A stretch of 6,877 bases of DNA. It comes from an uncultured Eubacteriales bacterium. GTDB taxonomy: Bacteria; Bacillota; Clostridia; Oscillospirales; Oscillospiraceae. The stretch is from positions 1 to 6,877 of the forward strand of contig URSX01000086.1 in assembly GCA_900550615.1 (NCBI GenBank), given 5' to 3'. The first letter of the stretch is position 1. Each line of letters begins with the position of its first letter. Below the pieces are notes generated by a model. The model had not been told where the DNA came from and did no database searches. It was given only the letters and a program-made list of their open reading frames with translations. The position numbers and the translations under genes are program-made. Positions 1 through 5,317 of this stretch are shown here, piece after piece.

Positions 1-63
1 GTTCCTGCGTTTCAAAGTTTCAAAAACTAATGATTTTAATGGTGAGGGATGCCCTTGCTTACC

Positions 64-111
64 GTTATCGCAAATCCTACCACTTTATCGACAGTCTCAA
101 TTCTCGATAAC
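64..111. repeat. Three TTATCG half-sites at 20-base spacing in the gene-free left edge
   Basis: The first 206 bases hold no gene I can support. Within them TTATCG starts at 65 and at 85, and its inverse CGATAA starts at 105, so three half-sites lie exactly 20 bases apart. The second and third make a 7-base inverted repeat (TTATCGA 85-91, TCGATAA 104-110). The first and third make another (GTTATCG 64-70, CGATAAC 105-111). This could be a protein-binding array or a hairpin belonging to a gene left of the window. The function is unknown and chance is possible. Confidence 0.35.
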
Positions 112-129
112 CCCCCGGGTTTTTCCGAC

Positions 130-184
130 AAAAGGATCGCAGCTTTTTGCGTCTGGGGGCGGCAAACTCTGCGAGGCTTTTTTT
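130..184. terminator. Possible bidirectional hairpin terminator after the LysR gene
   Basis: TCGCAG (137-142) pairs with CTGCGA (169-174), and TTTGC (146-150) can pair with GCAAA (162-166) inside it. On the plus strand the stem is followed by GGC and seven Ts (178-184). On the minus strand it is followed by TCC and four Ts (133-130). It lies about 33 bases beyond the LysR stop codon, so it could end that transcript and also one arriving from the left. The stem is imperfect, hence moderate confidence. Confidence 0.5.
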
Positions 185-206
185 GATACGCCGGCTCCGG
201 GAGCGG

Positions 207-1100
207 TCACTGATTCTCCCTGTCCCCGTTTTCCGCCACCCAGGTGCGCACATAATCCACAAACAGCCGGGTGGACTTGGACATGGCCTTCTTATCCTTC
301 ACGCCAATGCCGATGGTGCGGTTGAACTGGATGGGCGCCCGGCAGGTCTTGATGGGCGAGGGGCTGTTGCGCACCATCAGCTCCGGCAGCAGGCTGATGC
401 CCAGGCCCTCGGAGACCATGGCCAGAATGGTTCTGTCCTCCCGGGCCGTATACTTCACGTTGGGGCGGATGCCCAGCTTGTCAAAGGCCGCTGTAATTTC
501 GTAGTCCTCTCCCTCCTCCAGCCGGATAAACGGCTCCGTGGCCAACTCCGCCACGGGAAAGGGGTCGCTGCCCGCAAAAGGATGGTCGCAGGGCACGATC
601 ACCTGCAGCTCGTCCCGCTGCAAGGCAAAGGACTGCAGCCGCTTGGCCGACGGCAGGCGCAGAAAGCCGCAGTCCACCGCGCCGCTGACGATCCAGTTTT
701 CAATCTGGTCGTAGAAGTCCCCGGTGACCACCTCAAACTCGATGTTGGGGTACAGCTGGCCGAAATTTTTCAGGATCCGGGGCAGCCACTGGACGGACAC
801 ACTGGAAAAGGTGGCGATCTTCACCAGGCCGCTGTCCATCCCCTTCAGGCTCTCCACCGTCTGCATCATGGCGTGATGGGCGGCGCACAGCTTCTCGACC
901 TGGGGCAGCACCGACCGGCCGTCCGCCGTGAGCACCACGCCGCCCCGGTTGCGGCTCAGGAGCTTGACGCCCAACTCCTCCTCCAGGGAATTGATGGCAT
1001 GACTGATGCCGGACTGGGTGAAATTCATAGCCTCCGCTGCCTTGGAAAAGCTGCCGCAGGCCGCTGTTTTCAGAAAAATCTGGTACTTTGTGATGCTCAT
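207..1100 (-). CDS. LysR-type transcriptional regulator
   Basis: This 297-residue protein has the size and layout of a LysR-type regulator, a cytoplasmic DNA-binding tetramer that responds to a small-molecule effector. The N-terminal winged helix-turn-helix covers about residues 1-60, with the family pattern SFSKAAEAMNFTQSGISHAI followed by LEEELGVKLLSR and a wing ending LTADGR. Residues from about 90 form the two-lobed effector domain (LVKIATFSS, LRLPSAKR, EGLGISLLPE). The start at 1100 has GGGAGG six bases upstream (1107-1112) and a clear promoter beyond it. It is transcribed away from the small zinc-ribbon gene at 1237, and a LysR-type dyad lies between them, so that gene and the regulator's own gene are the natural targets. 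The effector cannot be deduced: no metabolic gene sits beside it. Confidence 0.95.
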   Translation of the reverse strand: MSITKYQIFLKTAACGSFSKAAEAMNFTQSGISHAINSLEEELGVKLLSRNRGGVVLTADGRSVLPQVEKLCAAHHAMMQTVESLKGMDSGLVKIATFSSVSVQWLPRILKNFGQLYPNIEFEVVTGDFYDQIENWIVSGAVDCGFLRLPSAKRLQSFALQRDELQVIVPCDHPFAGSDPFPVAELATEPFIRLEEGEDYEITAAFDKLGIRPNVKYTAREDRTILAMVSEGLGISLLPELMVRNSPSPIKTCRAPIQFNRTIGIGVKDKKAMSKSTRLFVDYVRTWVAENGDRENQ

Positions 1101-1123
1101 AGTGCGCCTCCCTTCTTTTTTCC

Positions 1124-1153
1124 ATTATACCATACAACTCCTCATACTTTCAA
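1124..1153 (-). promoter_or_regulatory. Promoter of the LysR regulator gene
   Basis: On the minus strand a perfect TATAAT -10 (1129-1124) is preceded by TGG, an extended -10 of the TGn type. TTGAAA (1153-1148, five of six matches to the -35 consensus) lies 18 bases upstream. The predicted start of transcription is near 1117, leaving a very short leader before the ribosome binding site. Confidence 0.7.
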
Positions 1154-1154
1154 G

Positions 1155-1183
1155 AACAAACATGCGCTTCACAAATGTTTTTT
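1155..1183. promoter_or_regulatory. Candidate LysR-type operator (T-N11-A dyad)
   Basis: AAACAT (1158-1163) and ATGTTT (1175-1180) form a perfect inverted repeat separated by 11 bases. This places T1163 and A1175 in the T-N11-A arrangement typical of LysR-family recognition sites. Pairing continues outward after one mismatch (AA 1155-1156 with TT 1182-1183). The dyad covers the predicted -35 of the zinc-ribbon gene and lies about 52 bases upstream of the predicted LysR transcript start. That fits control of the neighbour and autoregulation, but binding is inferred. Confidence 0.55.
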
Positions 1184-1196
1184 CCTGTGCTATGCT
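1168..1196 (+). promoter_or_regulatory. Promoter of the zinc-ribbon gene
   Basis: TTCACA (1168-1173, five of six to consensus) is followed after 17 bases by TATGCT (1191-1196, four of six), with TGC directly before it as an extended -10. The ribosome binding site GGAGG follows at 1223-1227. Confidence 0.55.
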
Positions 1197-1236
1197 GTTA
1201 TCAGATCAAGAAATTAAGAAACGGAGGACAAAAATT

Positions 1237-1491
1237 ATGGCATTGATTTCTAAGATGAACCGCTGCGCCGTCTGCGGCAGCAGCGAGGTGGTATATGACA
1301 GCGGCAAGGGCCTGTACCATTGCCCCGCCTGCGGCGAGGATCGCCCGGAGCCCATGCCCGCCGCCGACCTGACGGCCATCAACCGCATCGCCGTTCTGGG
1401 CGACGAGGATAACCAGCTGGACGAGCTGCGCCGCCGCTATCCCCGGCTGGATCTGGTCAGCTGGAACAAAGAGGACCGCCTGCAGAAGTAA
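1237..1491 (+). CDS. Small zinc-ribbon protein, function unknown
   Basis: This 84-residue protein starts at an ATG nine bases after GGAGG (1223-1227). An upstream in-frame extension is possible, but it would read through the promoter and has no ribosome binding site. C10-x2-C13 and C29-x2-C32 form a four-cysteine zinc-ribbon knuckle (RCAVCGSS and HCPACGED). It is followed by a proline-rich linker and a C-terminal half without cysteines (residues 43-84, ending LDLVSWNKEDRLQK). I do not recognise a named family. Such small zinc ribbons can bind nucleic acid, act as protein adaptors or simply store metal, and the sequence does not decide among these. It diverges from the LysR regulator across a dyad site, and converges on the TetR gene at a shared terminator, so it is probably a single-gene transcript. 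Confidence 0.85.
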   Translation: MALISKMNRCAVCGSSEVVYDSGKGLYHCPACGEDRPEPMPAADLTAINRIAVLGDEDNQLDELRRRYPRLDLVSWNKEDRLQK

Positions 1492-1539
1492 TCAATTTCG
1501 CTGATCCTTTCTTTTTCATGAGGAGCATCCTCAAAATAA

Positions 1540-1578
1540 GACACCCCAACGGAGTCCCCTGCCCCGTTGGGGTGTCTT
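1540..1578. terminator. Strong bidirectional terminator between convergent genes
   Basis: A perfect 13-base stem (1540-1552 with 1564-1576, arm ACACCCCAACGG) surrounds an 11-base loop. On the plus strand it is followed by TTGCTGTTTT, on the minus strand by CTTATTTT. It lies 48 bases after the zinc-ribbon stop and 10 bases after the TetR stop, so it serves both. Confidence 0.85.
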
Positions 1579-1585
1579 GCTGTTT

Positions 1586-2191
1586 TCAGTGGTTTTGATC
1601 CGCTTTTCCGTCCGCCGCAGGTTTTCCCTTTTCCCTCTCGGCAAACATCCGCACCCCCTGCTCCAATATCTCCATCTGGCATCGGAGGTAGTACTCGTCC
1701 TCAAACATGGCATAGTGTACGCAGGCCCGGACAAGGATAAAGATCAGCGGCGTGATCACGGTATAGGGGATGCCGATCTTCGGCTCCAGCGCCTTGGCAT
1801 ACTCCGTGTACCGCCGGTTGACGCCCCGGAAAAACTCCTTGCCGTACTCGATATACTTCGGATGGGTGTAGATCTGGTACATCAGGCGGTACTTTTTTCC
1901 GTGCTTCTGGGCCGTCCAGTAGGGGATCTCCTGCAGAAATTTGGGAATATCCGCCGGCTCGGCCGGGGCCTTGGCCATAAAGTCGTCCTCCACCTTCGCC
2001 ATGCAGTAGGCCGTGGACTGAACGATGAGATCATCCAGATTCTCAAAATAGGCATACAGATTCCCCGGGGTGCAGCCGCAGGCCTCCGCCAGCGCCTTGA
2101 CCCCGGTCCCGGTGAGTCCGTGCTCGGCATAGCAGTCAAAGCACCGCTCCATCAAGATCTCCTTTTTCTGTTGGTGAAGCTCACGCCTCAT
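1586..2191 (-). CDS. TetR/AcrR-family transcriptional regulator
   Basis: This 201-residue protein has the length and N-terminal signature of a TetR-family regulator, normally a dimeric repressor released by a ligand. The helix-turn-helix lies at about residues 26-56: LTGTGVKALAEACGCTPGNLYAYFENLDDLI, matched piecewise to the family pattern with the usual GNLYAYF recognition helix. Residues 60-185 are the helical ligand/dimerisation domain, rich in Tyr, Phe and Met, which would suit a hydrophobic ligand. The start at 2191 is set by GGGAGG (2199-2204) seven bases upstream. The reading frame stays open much further upstream (to 2986), but that part is antisense to the DUF5662 gene and is not believed. 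It diverges from that gene, the most likely target. No transporter is adjacent, which is unusual for the family. Confidence 0.93.
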   Translation of the reverse strand: MRRELHQQKKEILMERCFDCYAEHGLTGTGVKALAEACGCTPGNLYAYFENLDDLIVQSTAYCMAKVEDDFMAKAPAEPADIPKFLQEIPYWTAQKHGKKYRLMYQIYTHPKYIEYGKEFFRGVNRRYTEYAKALEPKIGIPYTVITPLIFILVRACVHYAMFEDEYYLRCQMEILEQGVRMFAEREKGKPAADGKADQNH

Positions 2192-2212
2192 GGTCGATCC
2201 TCCCTTGCATTT

Positions 2213-2328
2213 TGCATCCGGAACTATCCAATGCGTTATATTATCATGAAACCCACCTCGGCGCAATACTTTTTCACCTTCCGCCGCCGTCAAATTTTCC
2301 TTTTCTTTTCCCTGTGCATCCGGCGGAA
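2213..2328. repeat. Direct and inverted repeats in the TetR/DUF5662 intergenic region
   Basis: The 180 bases between the divergent starts contain TGCATCCGG twice (2213-2221 and 2315-2323). They also contain an 8-base inverted pair TTCCGCCG (2279-2286) / CGGCGGAA (2321-2328). The second direct copy and the right arm lie between the -35 and -10 of the DUF5662 promoter. They are candidates for TetR-family binding, but no compact palindrome of the usual TetR operator type is evident. For the TetR gene itself only a weak promoter is visible (minus strand TTGCGC 2266-2261, 17 bases, TAATAT 2243-2238). Confidence 0.35.
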
Positions 2329-2341
2329 AATATGCTATACT
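2313..2341 (+). promoter_or_regulatory. Promoter of the DUF5662 gene
   Basis: TATACT (2336-2341, five of six) is preceded by TGC, an extended -10. The -35 at 17 bases spacing (TGTGCA 2313-2318) is poor, three of six, consistent with reliance on the extended -10. GGAGG follows at 2359-2363. Confidence 0.5.
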
Positions 2342-2371
2342 GGGTCTATCCCGCAGACGGAGGTTGACAAG

Positions 2372-2917
2372 ATGCACATTCGGGAACATTTGAAAACCGT
2401 GAACCGTCACCGCCGGCTGGTGCGGCGGTACTGCTTCCGGCTGGGTCTTTACCGGCAGGGCCTGATCCATGACCTGAGCAAGTACAGCCCCACGGAGTTC
2501 TGGCGCAGCGCCAAATATTATCAGGGCTTCCGCAGTCCCAACGACCAGGAGCGCAGCGAGACCGGCGTGAGCCTGTCGTGGCTGCACCACAAGGGCCGCA
2601 ACCGCCACCACTTCGAGTACTGGATTGACTACCGCATCGCCCCGGACGGCACCGTGTCCATGGGCGGATGCAAGATGCCGAAAAAATATGTGGCGGAGAT
2701 GTTCTGCGACCGCATCGCCGCCTGCCGGGTCTACCAGGGCGACAAGTATACCGATGCCTCGGCCTATGACTACTTCCAGCGCACCAAGGGACGCTTCTGG
2801 ATACACGAGGAGACCTCCGCCCTGCTGGGCCGGTGGCTGCTGCTGCTGAAGGAGCAGGGAGAGGATGCCGCCTTCCGGCAGATTCGCCGGGAGCTGCGCG
2901 AGTCCAAACGCTACTGA
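2372..2917 (+). CDS. DUF5662-type protein with HD-like histidine pattern
   Basis: This 181-residue protein begins eight bases after GGAGG (2359-2363). It matches what I recall of the DUF5662 family, seen in Firmicutes and some phages and of unknown function: an N-terminal HLKTVNRHRRLV, then LIHDLSKYSPTEF (H33, D34), then LHHKGRNRHHFEYW (H72, H73, H79, H80), then FCDRIAA (D113). The ordered series of His, His-Asp, His-His and a late Asp on predicted helices resembles the metal-binding centre of HD-domain hydrolases, so a metal-dependent helical protein is plausible. This is inference; no substrate is known. It contains no signal peptide or membrane segment, so it is probably cytoplasmic. It diverges from the TetR regulator. 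No hairpin terminator follows it, so transcription may continue 122 bases into the radical SAM gene. Confidence 0.85.
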   Translation: MHIREHLKTVNRHRRLVRRYCFRLGLYRQGLIHDLSKYSPTEFWRSAKYYQGFRSPNDQERSETGVSLSWLHHKGRNRHHFEYWIDYRIAPDGTVSMGGCKMPKKYVAEMFCDRIAACRVYQGDKYTDASAYDYFQRTKGRFWIHEETSALLGRWLLLLKEQGEDAAFRQIRRELRESKRY

Positions 2918-2972
2918 GCCGCCTTTTCCTGCATTTGTCAAGAAAGTAACGACTATTTTGTGGATGTTTCCC

Positions 2973-3001
2973 TTGCTTTTCGGCATTTTTCGTTGTAAGA
3001 T
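2973..3001 (+). promoter_or_regulatory. Weak candidate promoter of the radical SAM gene
   Basis: TTGCTT (2973-2978) and TAAGAT (2996-3001) are 17 bases apart, with three and four of six consensus matches. Transcription would start near 3008, which excludes the upstream ATG at 3004 and favours the start at 3040. Readthrough from the preceding gene is the alternative. Confidence 0.3.
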
Positions 3002-3039
3002 GTATGGGAGATTTTTTTCGGAGAGGTAGATTCATCAAC

Positions 3040-3927
3040 ATGAGCCACCCTTATAAGACCCGGGCAGGGGGCGCTACGGTCACGGTCTTCGTGCCCTATG
3101 ACTGCGCCAATCACTGCCCGTTCTGCATCAACAAACAGGAATACGCGGACTGCAGCGGCTTCAGTCTGGAGGCCATCCTCCGCAGCATTCGCCTGATGGA
3201 TTCCATCACGCCTGCCTGTGACTTTGTGTTCACCGGCGGCGAACCCCTGGCGGATCTGAACGCCCTGCAGCAGATGCTGGATGCCATTCCCGCCACCCAT
3301 AAGATCTATATCAACACCACCTTTCCCGTGCAGCCCCACTGCCCGGCGGAGAAAATGCTGGCCTTCACCGAGAAAAACAAGGACAAGATCACCTGCATGA
3401 ACATCTCCCGCCACCTGGTGAAGTATGTGGAGGAGTCACCGGACGAGATCATCGCCCGCATCGCCTGCCCCACGCGCATCAACTGCGTACTGTACCGGAA
3501 TTATCCGGCGGCCAGGCTGGTAGACTATGTGGAGCGCTTCCGTCCCTACGGCATCCCCATCCAGTTCCGCTACGACTACACGGAGACCACCCCGGAGAAC
3601 CTCTATGAGGAGGCCAGTGACCCCATCCTGCAGGATCTGAAGAAATACTTCACCTACAAGGGGCTGGACGGCTGCCGCATGCGCAACGGCTTCCACTTCG
3701 ACTACAAGGGCCTGCACATGACCTACCATAAGACCCTCCCCTACTCCACCATCACGGAGACGGGCCCCGACGGTGTGACCTACGATATCCTCTACGATAT
3801 CCTCATCAAGCAAAACGGAGAGATCCACTCCGACTGGACAGGCGTGAAGATGGACGTGGACGCCTACCGCAAGGTAGTCTTTGAGCCGTATGACCTGAAG
3901 GTGCTGGACGGCACCGTGGACTTCTGA
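3040..3927 (+). CDS. Radical SAM enzyme of unknown substrate
   Basis: This 295-residue protein carries the radical SAM signature C22-x3-C26-x2-C29 (DCANHCPFC), which binds the [4Fe-4S] cluster that cleaves S-adenosylmethionine. It also has the GGEP SAM-binding motif at 66-69 (FTGGEPLADL). A strand reading CMNISRH (119-125) and IPIQFRYDY (172-180) fit later strands of the barrel. Other cysteines (38, 60, 101, 119, 143, 149, 212) are scattered and do not form a SPASM or Twitch set, so it appears to have a single cluster. The start at 3040 has GGAGAGG (3020-3026), with a rather long 13-base gap; an in-frame ATG at 3004 has no ribosome binding site. The C-terminal part (residues 210-295, with IKQNGEIHSDW) is not recognised. 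No obvious substrate peptide or partner enzyme is next to it, so the reaction is unknown. Confidence 0.9.
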   Translation: MSHPYKTRAGGATVTVFVPYDCANHCPFCINKQEYADCSGFSLEAILRSIRLMDSITPACDFVFTGGEPLADLNALQQMLDAIPATHKIYINTTFPVQPHCPAEKMLAFTEKNKDKITCMNISRHLVKYVEESPDEIIARIACPTRINCVLYRNYPAARLVDYVERFRPYGIPIQFRYDYTETTPENLYEEASDPILQDLKKYFTYKGLDGCRMRNGFHFDYKGLHMTYHKTLPYSTITETGPDGVTYDILYDILIKQNGEIHSDWTGVKMDVDAYRKVVFEPYDLKVLDGTVDF

Positions 3928-3945
3928 TCCGGCTGAATAAGTACG

Positions 3946-3977
3946 CAGCACCCCACATTTTCGTGAGGTGCTGTTTT
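3946..3977 (+). terminator. Terminator of the radical SAM gene
   Basis: CAGCACC (3946-3952) pairs with GGTGCTG (3967-3973). After one mismatch CAC (3954-3956) pairs with GTG (3963-3965) around an ATTTTC loop. Four Ts follow (3974-3977). It lies 18 bases after the stop codon. Confidence 0.75.
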
Positions 3978-3986
3978 CATGAGGAA

Positions 3987-4020
3987 GCGCCTGTGTGCCG
4001 CTCGCAGGCGCCCCCTTTTT
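3987..4020 (+). terminator. Second hairpin, probable backup terminator
   Basis: GCGCCTG (3987-3993) pairs perfectly with CAGGCGC (4005-4011). The stem is followed by CCCC and five Ts (4016-4020). The four Cs between stem and T-run weaken the case slightly. Confidence 0.55.
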
Positions 4021-4030
4021 CCCCGACATA

Positions 4031-4074
4031 CCAAAAGGCAGAGTACCTGAAACCAGGTTCTCTGCCTTTATTGG
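4031..4074. terminator. Long hairpin, likely tadA terminator (both strands possible)
   Basis: AAAGGCAGAG (4034-4043) pairs with CTCTGCCTTT (4060-4069). After one T-T mismatch ACCTG (4045-4049) pairs with CAGGT (4054-4058) around AAAC. CCAA and TTGG flank it outside. On the minus strand the stem ends in a CCTTTT run, suiting tadA, whose stop lies about 90 bases away. On the plus strand it ends CCTTTATT. Confidence 0.7.
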
Positions 4075-4125
4075 TAAGGAAGATTGATGAAAAAGTCTTT
4101 TGACAGTGCTTAGTATAGCCGGGGT

Positions 4126-4161
4126 TTATTAAAAAAGTTCGCTTCAGATTATTAAAAAAGT
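4126..4161. repeat. 13-base direct repeat TTATTAAAAAAGT, two copies
   Basis: TTATTAAAAAAGT occurs exactly at 4126-4138 and 4149-4161, a 23-base period, directly downstream of the tadA stop in otherwise GC-rich DNA. On the tadA strand each copy gives a run of six Ts, but no hairpin precedes either. It may be a small duplication or a T-rich termination zone. Confidence 0.6.
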
Positions 4162-4162
4162 A

Positions 4163-4612
4163 TTAAATTCCCCGCAGCCCTCGAAAAAAATCCGACAGCA
4201 CCGCCCGGCACTCCTCCTCCAGCACCCCGCCCACCAGGGCAGGCAGATGGGGAAAATCCTCCATGAACAGGTTCAGTACGCCGCCGCAGGCGCCCATCCC
4301 TCGGTCCCGGGCCCCGTAATACACCCGGGGGATCCGGGCGTTGAGGATAGCCCCGGCGCACATGGGGCACGGCTCCAGAGTCACATACAGGGTGCAATCG
4401 TCCAGCCGCCAGGAGCCCAGGGACTCATTGGCCCCGGCGATGGCCTCCATCTCCGCGTGGGAAAAGGTGCTCTGCTTCTCCTCCCGGCGATTGCGGCCCC
4501 GGCCTACCACCTGTCCGTCCCGAACGATGACGCAGCCCACCGGCACCTCGCCGCTCTCCGCCGCCTCCCGGGCCAGGGCCAGGGCCTGACGCATATATAC
4601 CTCGTGATCCAT
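4163..4612 (-). CDS. tadA: tRNA-specific adenosine deaminase TadA
   Basis: This 149-residue protein is the zinc enzyme that deaminates adenosine 34 of tRNA-Arg(ACG) to the wobble base inosine, in the cytoplasm and as a homodimer. The cytidine/deoxycytidylate deaminase fold is plain: YMRQALALAREAAESGEVPVG at the N-terminus (seen in two parts), H52-A-E54 with the zinc-ligand histidine and proton-shuttle glutamate, and TLEPCPMCAGAIL with zinc ligands C82 and C85. ARIPRVYYGARD and GACGG follow as in TadA rather than in free-base or guanine deaminases. Length is normal. The start at 4612 is fixed by AGGAG (4621-4625) eight bases upstream. It diverges from yaaL with 107 bases between starts. In Bacillus the orthologue yaaJ lies just upstream of dnaX in the cluster ending in yaaL and bofA. 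Confidence 0.95.
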   Translation of the reverse strand: MDHEVYMRQALALAREAAESGEVPVGCVIVRDGQVVGRGRNRREEKQSTFSHAEMEAIAGANESLGSWRLDDCTLYVTLEPCPMCAGAILNARIPRVYYGARDRGMGACGGVLNLFMEDFPHLPALVGGVLEEECRAVLSDFFRGLRGI

Positions 4613-4628
4613 AGTGCCTTCTCCTTTT

Positions 4629-4657
4629 TTGAAAAAATTCCCCCGGCCCGGTTAAAT
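4629..4657 (+). promoter_or_regulatory. Candidate promoter of yaaL–bofA
   Basis: TTGAAA (4629-4634, five of six) and TTAAAT (4652-4657, four of six) are 17 bases apart, followed by a 5' leader of about 55 bases to GGGAGG (4708-4713). The -35 lies only about four bases from the tadA ribosome binding site on the opposite strand. A sporulation sigma-factor promoter for this pair cannot be excluded. Confidence 0.45.
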
Positions 4658-4719
4658 CCCGGCATAAATGGCCAAACTGACAGTAAAATAAAACCAAGGC
4701 TTGTGCCGGGAGGATCGCC

Positions 4720-5031
4720 ATGAAAAAACAAACCGCCGCCGTCTACTCTGATCCGCGCATGCAGGAGCTGCGCCGGGAGCTGTGGGACACAGTCCGTGAG
4801 CTGCGCTATGCCTATGCCCGTTTTGATTTCGTCACCGATCCGGGTCTCATCGAGGCGGGGATCTACGACATCAACGCCCTGAAATCCCGCTATGATTTCC
4901 TGCTGCGCAAAATGAAAGCCCTGCAGGGCCGCAGCCTGCAGCCTCAGGATCAGAACACCCCAGCGCTGACCGGGGAAACGGCCTGTATGCCGGCGGCAAG
5001 CATGAATGGGGGAAGGTCATGTCCGTCGTAG
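4720..5031 (+). CDS. yaaL: YaaL-like protein (DUF2508)
   Basis: This 103-residue protein matches the small YaaL/DUF2508 family of unknown function. Residues 15-70 hold the core, with ELRRELWDTVRELRYAYARF, the conserved DFVTDPGLIEAGIYDINALKSRYDFLLRKMKAL seen in pieces, and a helical, charged character. The family in Bacillus is about 74 residues. Here a low-complexity tail of roughly 33 residues (QPQDQNTPALTGETACMP onward) is added, running over the ribosome binding site and start of bofA. The start has GGGAGG six bases upstream. The last 13 bases overlap bofA, so the two are surely co-transcribed and probably translationally coupled. The neighbouring bofA strongly supports the assignment; the biochemical role of YaaL is not established. 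Confidence 0.85.
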   Translation: MKKQTAAVYSDPRMQELRRELWDTVRELRYAYARFDFVTDPGLIEAGIYDINALKSRYDFLLRKMKALQGRSLQPQDQNTPALTGETACMPAASMNGGRSCPS

Positions 5032-5285
5032 AAAAAATCGCGCTGGGACTCACGCTGCTGTTTCTGGTGGTGGTGTGCCTGCGGCTGTTCGCCGCGCCGC
5101 TGAAGCTGGCGCTGAAGGTGGCGTTCAACTCTGCCCTGGGCTTCGGGGCGGTGTGGCTGCTGAACCTCACCACCTCCGTCACGGGTCTTTCCCTGGGGCT
5201 GAACTGGTTCAACGCCATCGTCATCGGCATCCTGGGCCTGCCGGGCTTCGGACTGCTGCTTCTGGTGCAGTGGGTGCTTACATAA
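5019..5285 (+). CDS. bofA: BofA-family pro-sigma-K processing inhibitor
   Basis: This 88-residue membrane protein matches BofA. In Bacillus subtilis, BofA sits in the outer forespore membrane and, with SpoIVFA, holds the intramembrane protease SpoIVFB inactive so that pro-sigma-K is not processed early. Three hydrophobic segments are visible (about 5-24, 28-52 and 58-87). Family positions include N37 with the following SALGFG, N49, GLNWFNA at 60-66 and the hallmark GILGLPGFG at 70-78. Length is typical. The start is chosen from the GGGGGAAGG stretch (5008-5016) and lies inside the end of yaaL, 13 bases overlapping. Many Clostridia carry bofA while their SpoIVF components differ or are missing, so the exact role here is less certain than the family. 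A strong terminator follows. Confidence 0.92.
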   Translation: MSVVEKIALGLTLLFLVVVCLRLFAAPLKLALKVAFNSALGFGAVWLLNLTTSVTGLSLGLNWFNAIVIGILGLPGFGLLLLVQWVLT

Positions 5286-5317
5286 TTATATAGCGTACAA
5301 TATTATATTAGTATCCG

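Noticed and set aside
77..262. Short minus-strand frame of 61 codons overlapping the end of the LysR gene.
   Set aside because: Arg/Lys-rich composition, no family resemblance, crosses the terminator hairpin.
147..1217. Long plus-strand open frame antisense to the LysR gene (about 356 codons).
   Set aside because: It is a GC-rich mirror of a real gene, with no ribosome binding site and no recognisable domain.
2192..2986. The TetR reading frame stays open on the minus strand as far as 2986, which would give a 466-residue protein.
   Set aside because: The extension is antisense to the DUF5662 gene, is Ala/Gly/Val-rich low-grade sequence, and has no domain. The internal start at 2191 has a perfect ribosome binding site and yields a normal TetR.
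3004..3039. Upstream ATG at 3004 as start of the radical SAM gene.
   Set aside because: No ribosome binding site before it, it would fall ahead of the predicted transcript start, and GGAGAGG lies between it and the ATG at 3040.
4100..4130. Perfect TTGACA at 4100-4105 as a promoter.
   Set aside because: The only downstream -10-like sequence, TTTATT, is 19 bases away and would drive transcription antisense into tadA; TAGTAT is only five bases away.
5285..5307. Two TATAAT sequences on the minus strand downstream of bofA.
   Set aside because: Neither has a -35 at workable spacing and no minus-strand gene begins nearby; they reflect an AT-rich 3' segment.
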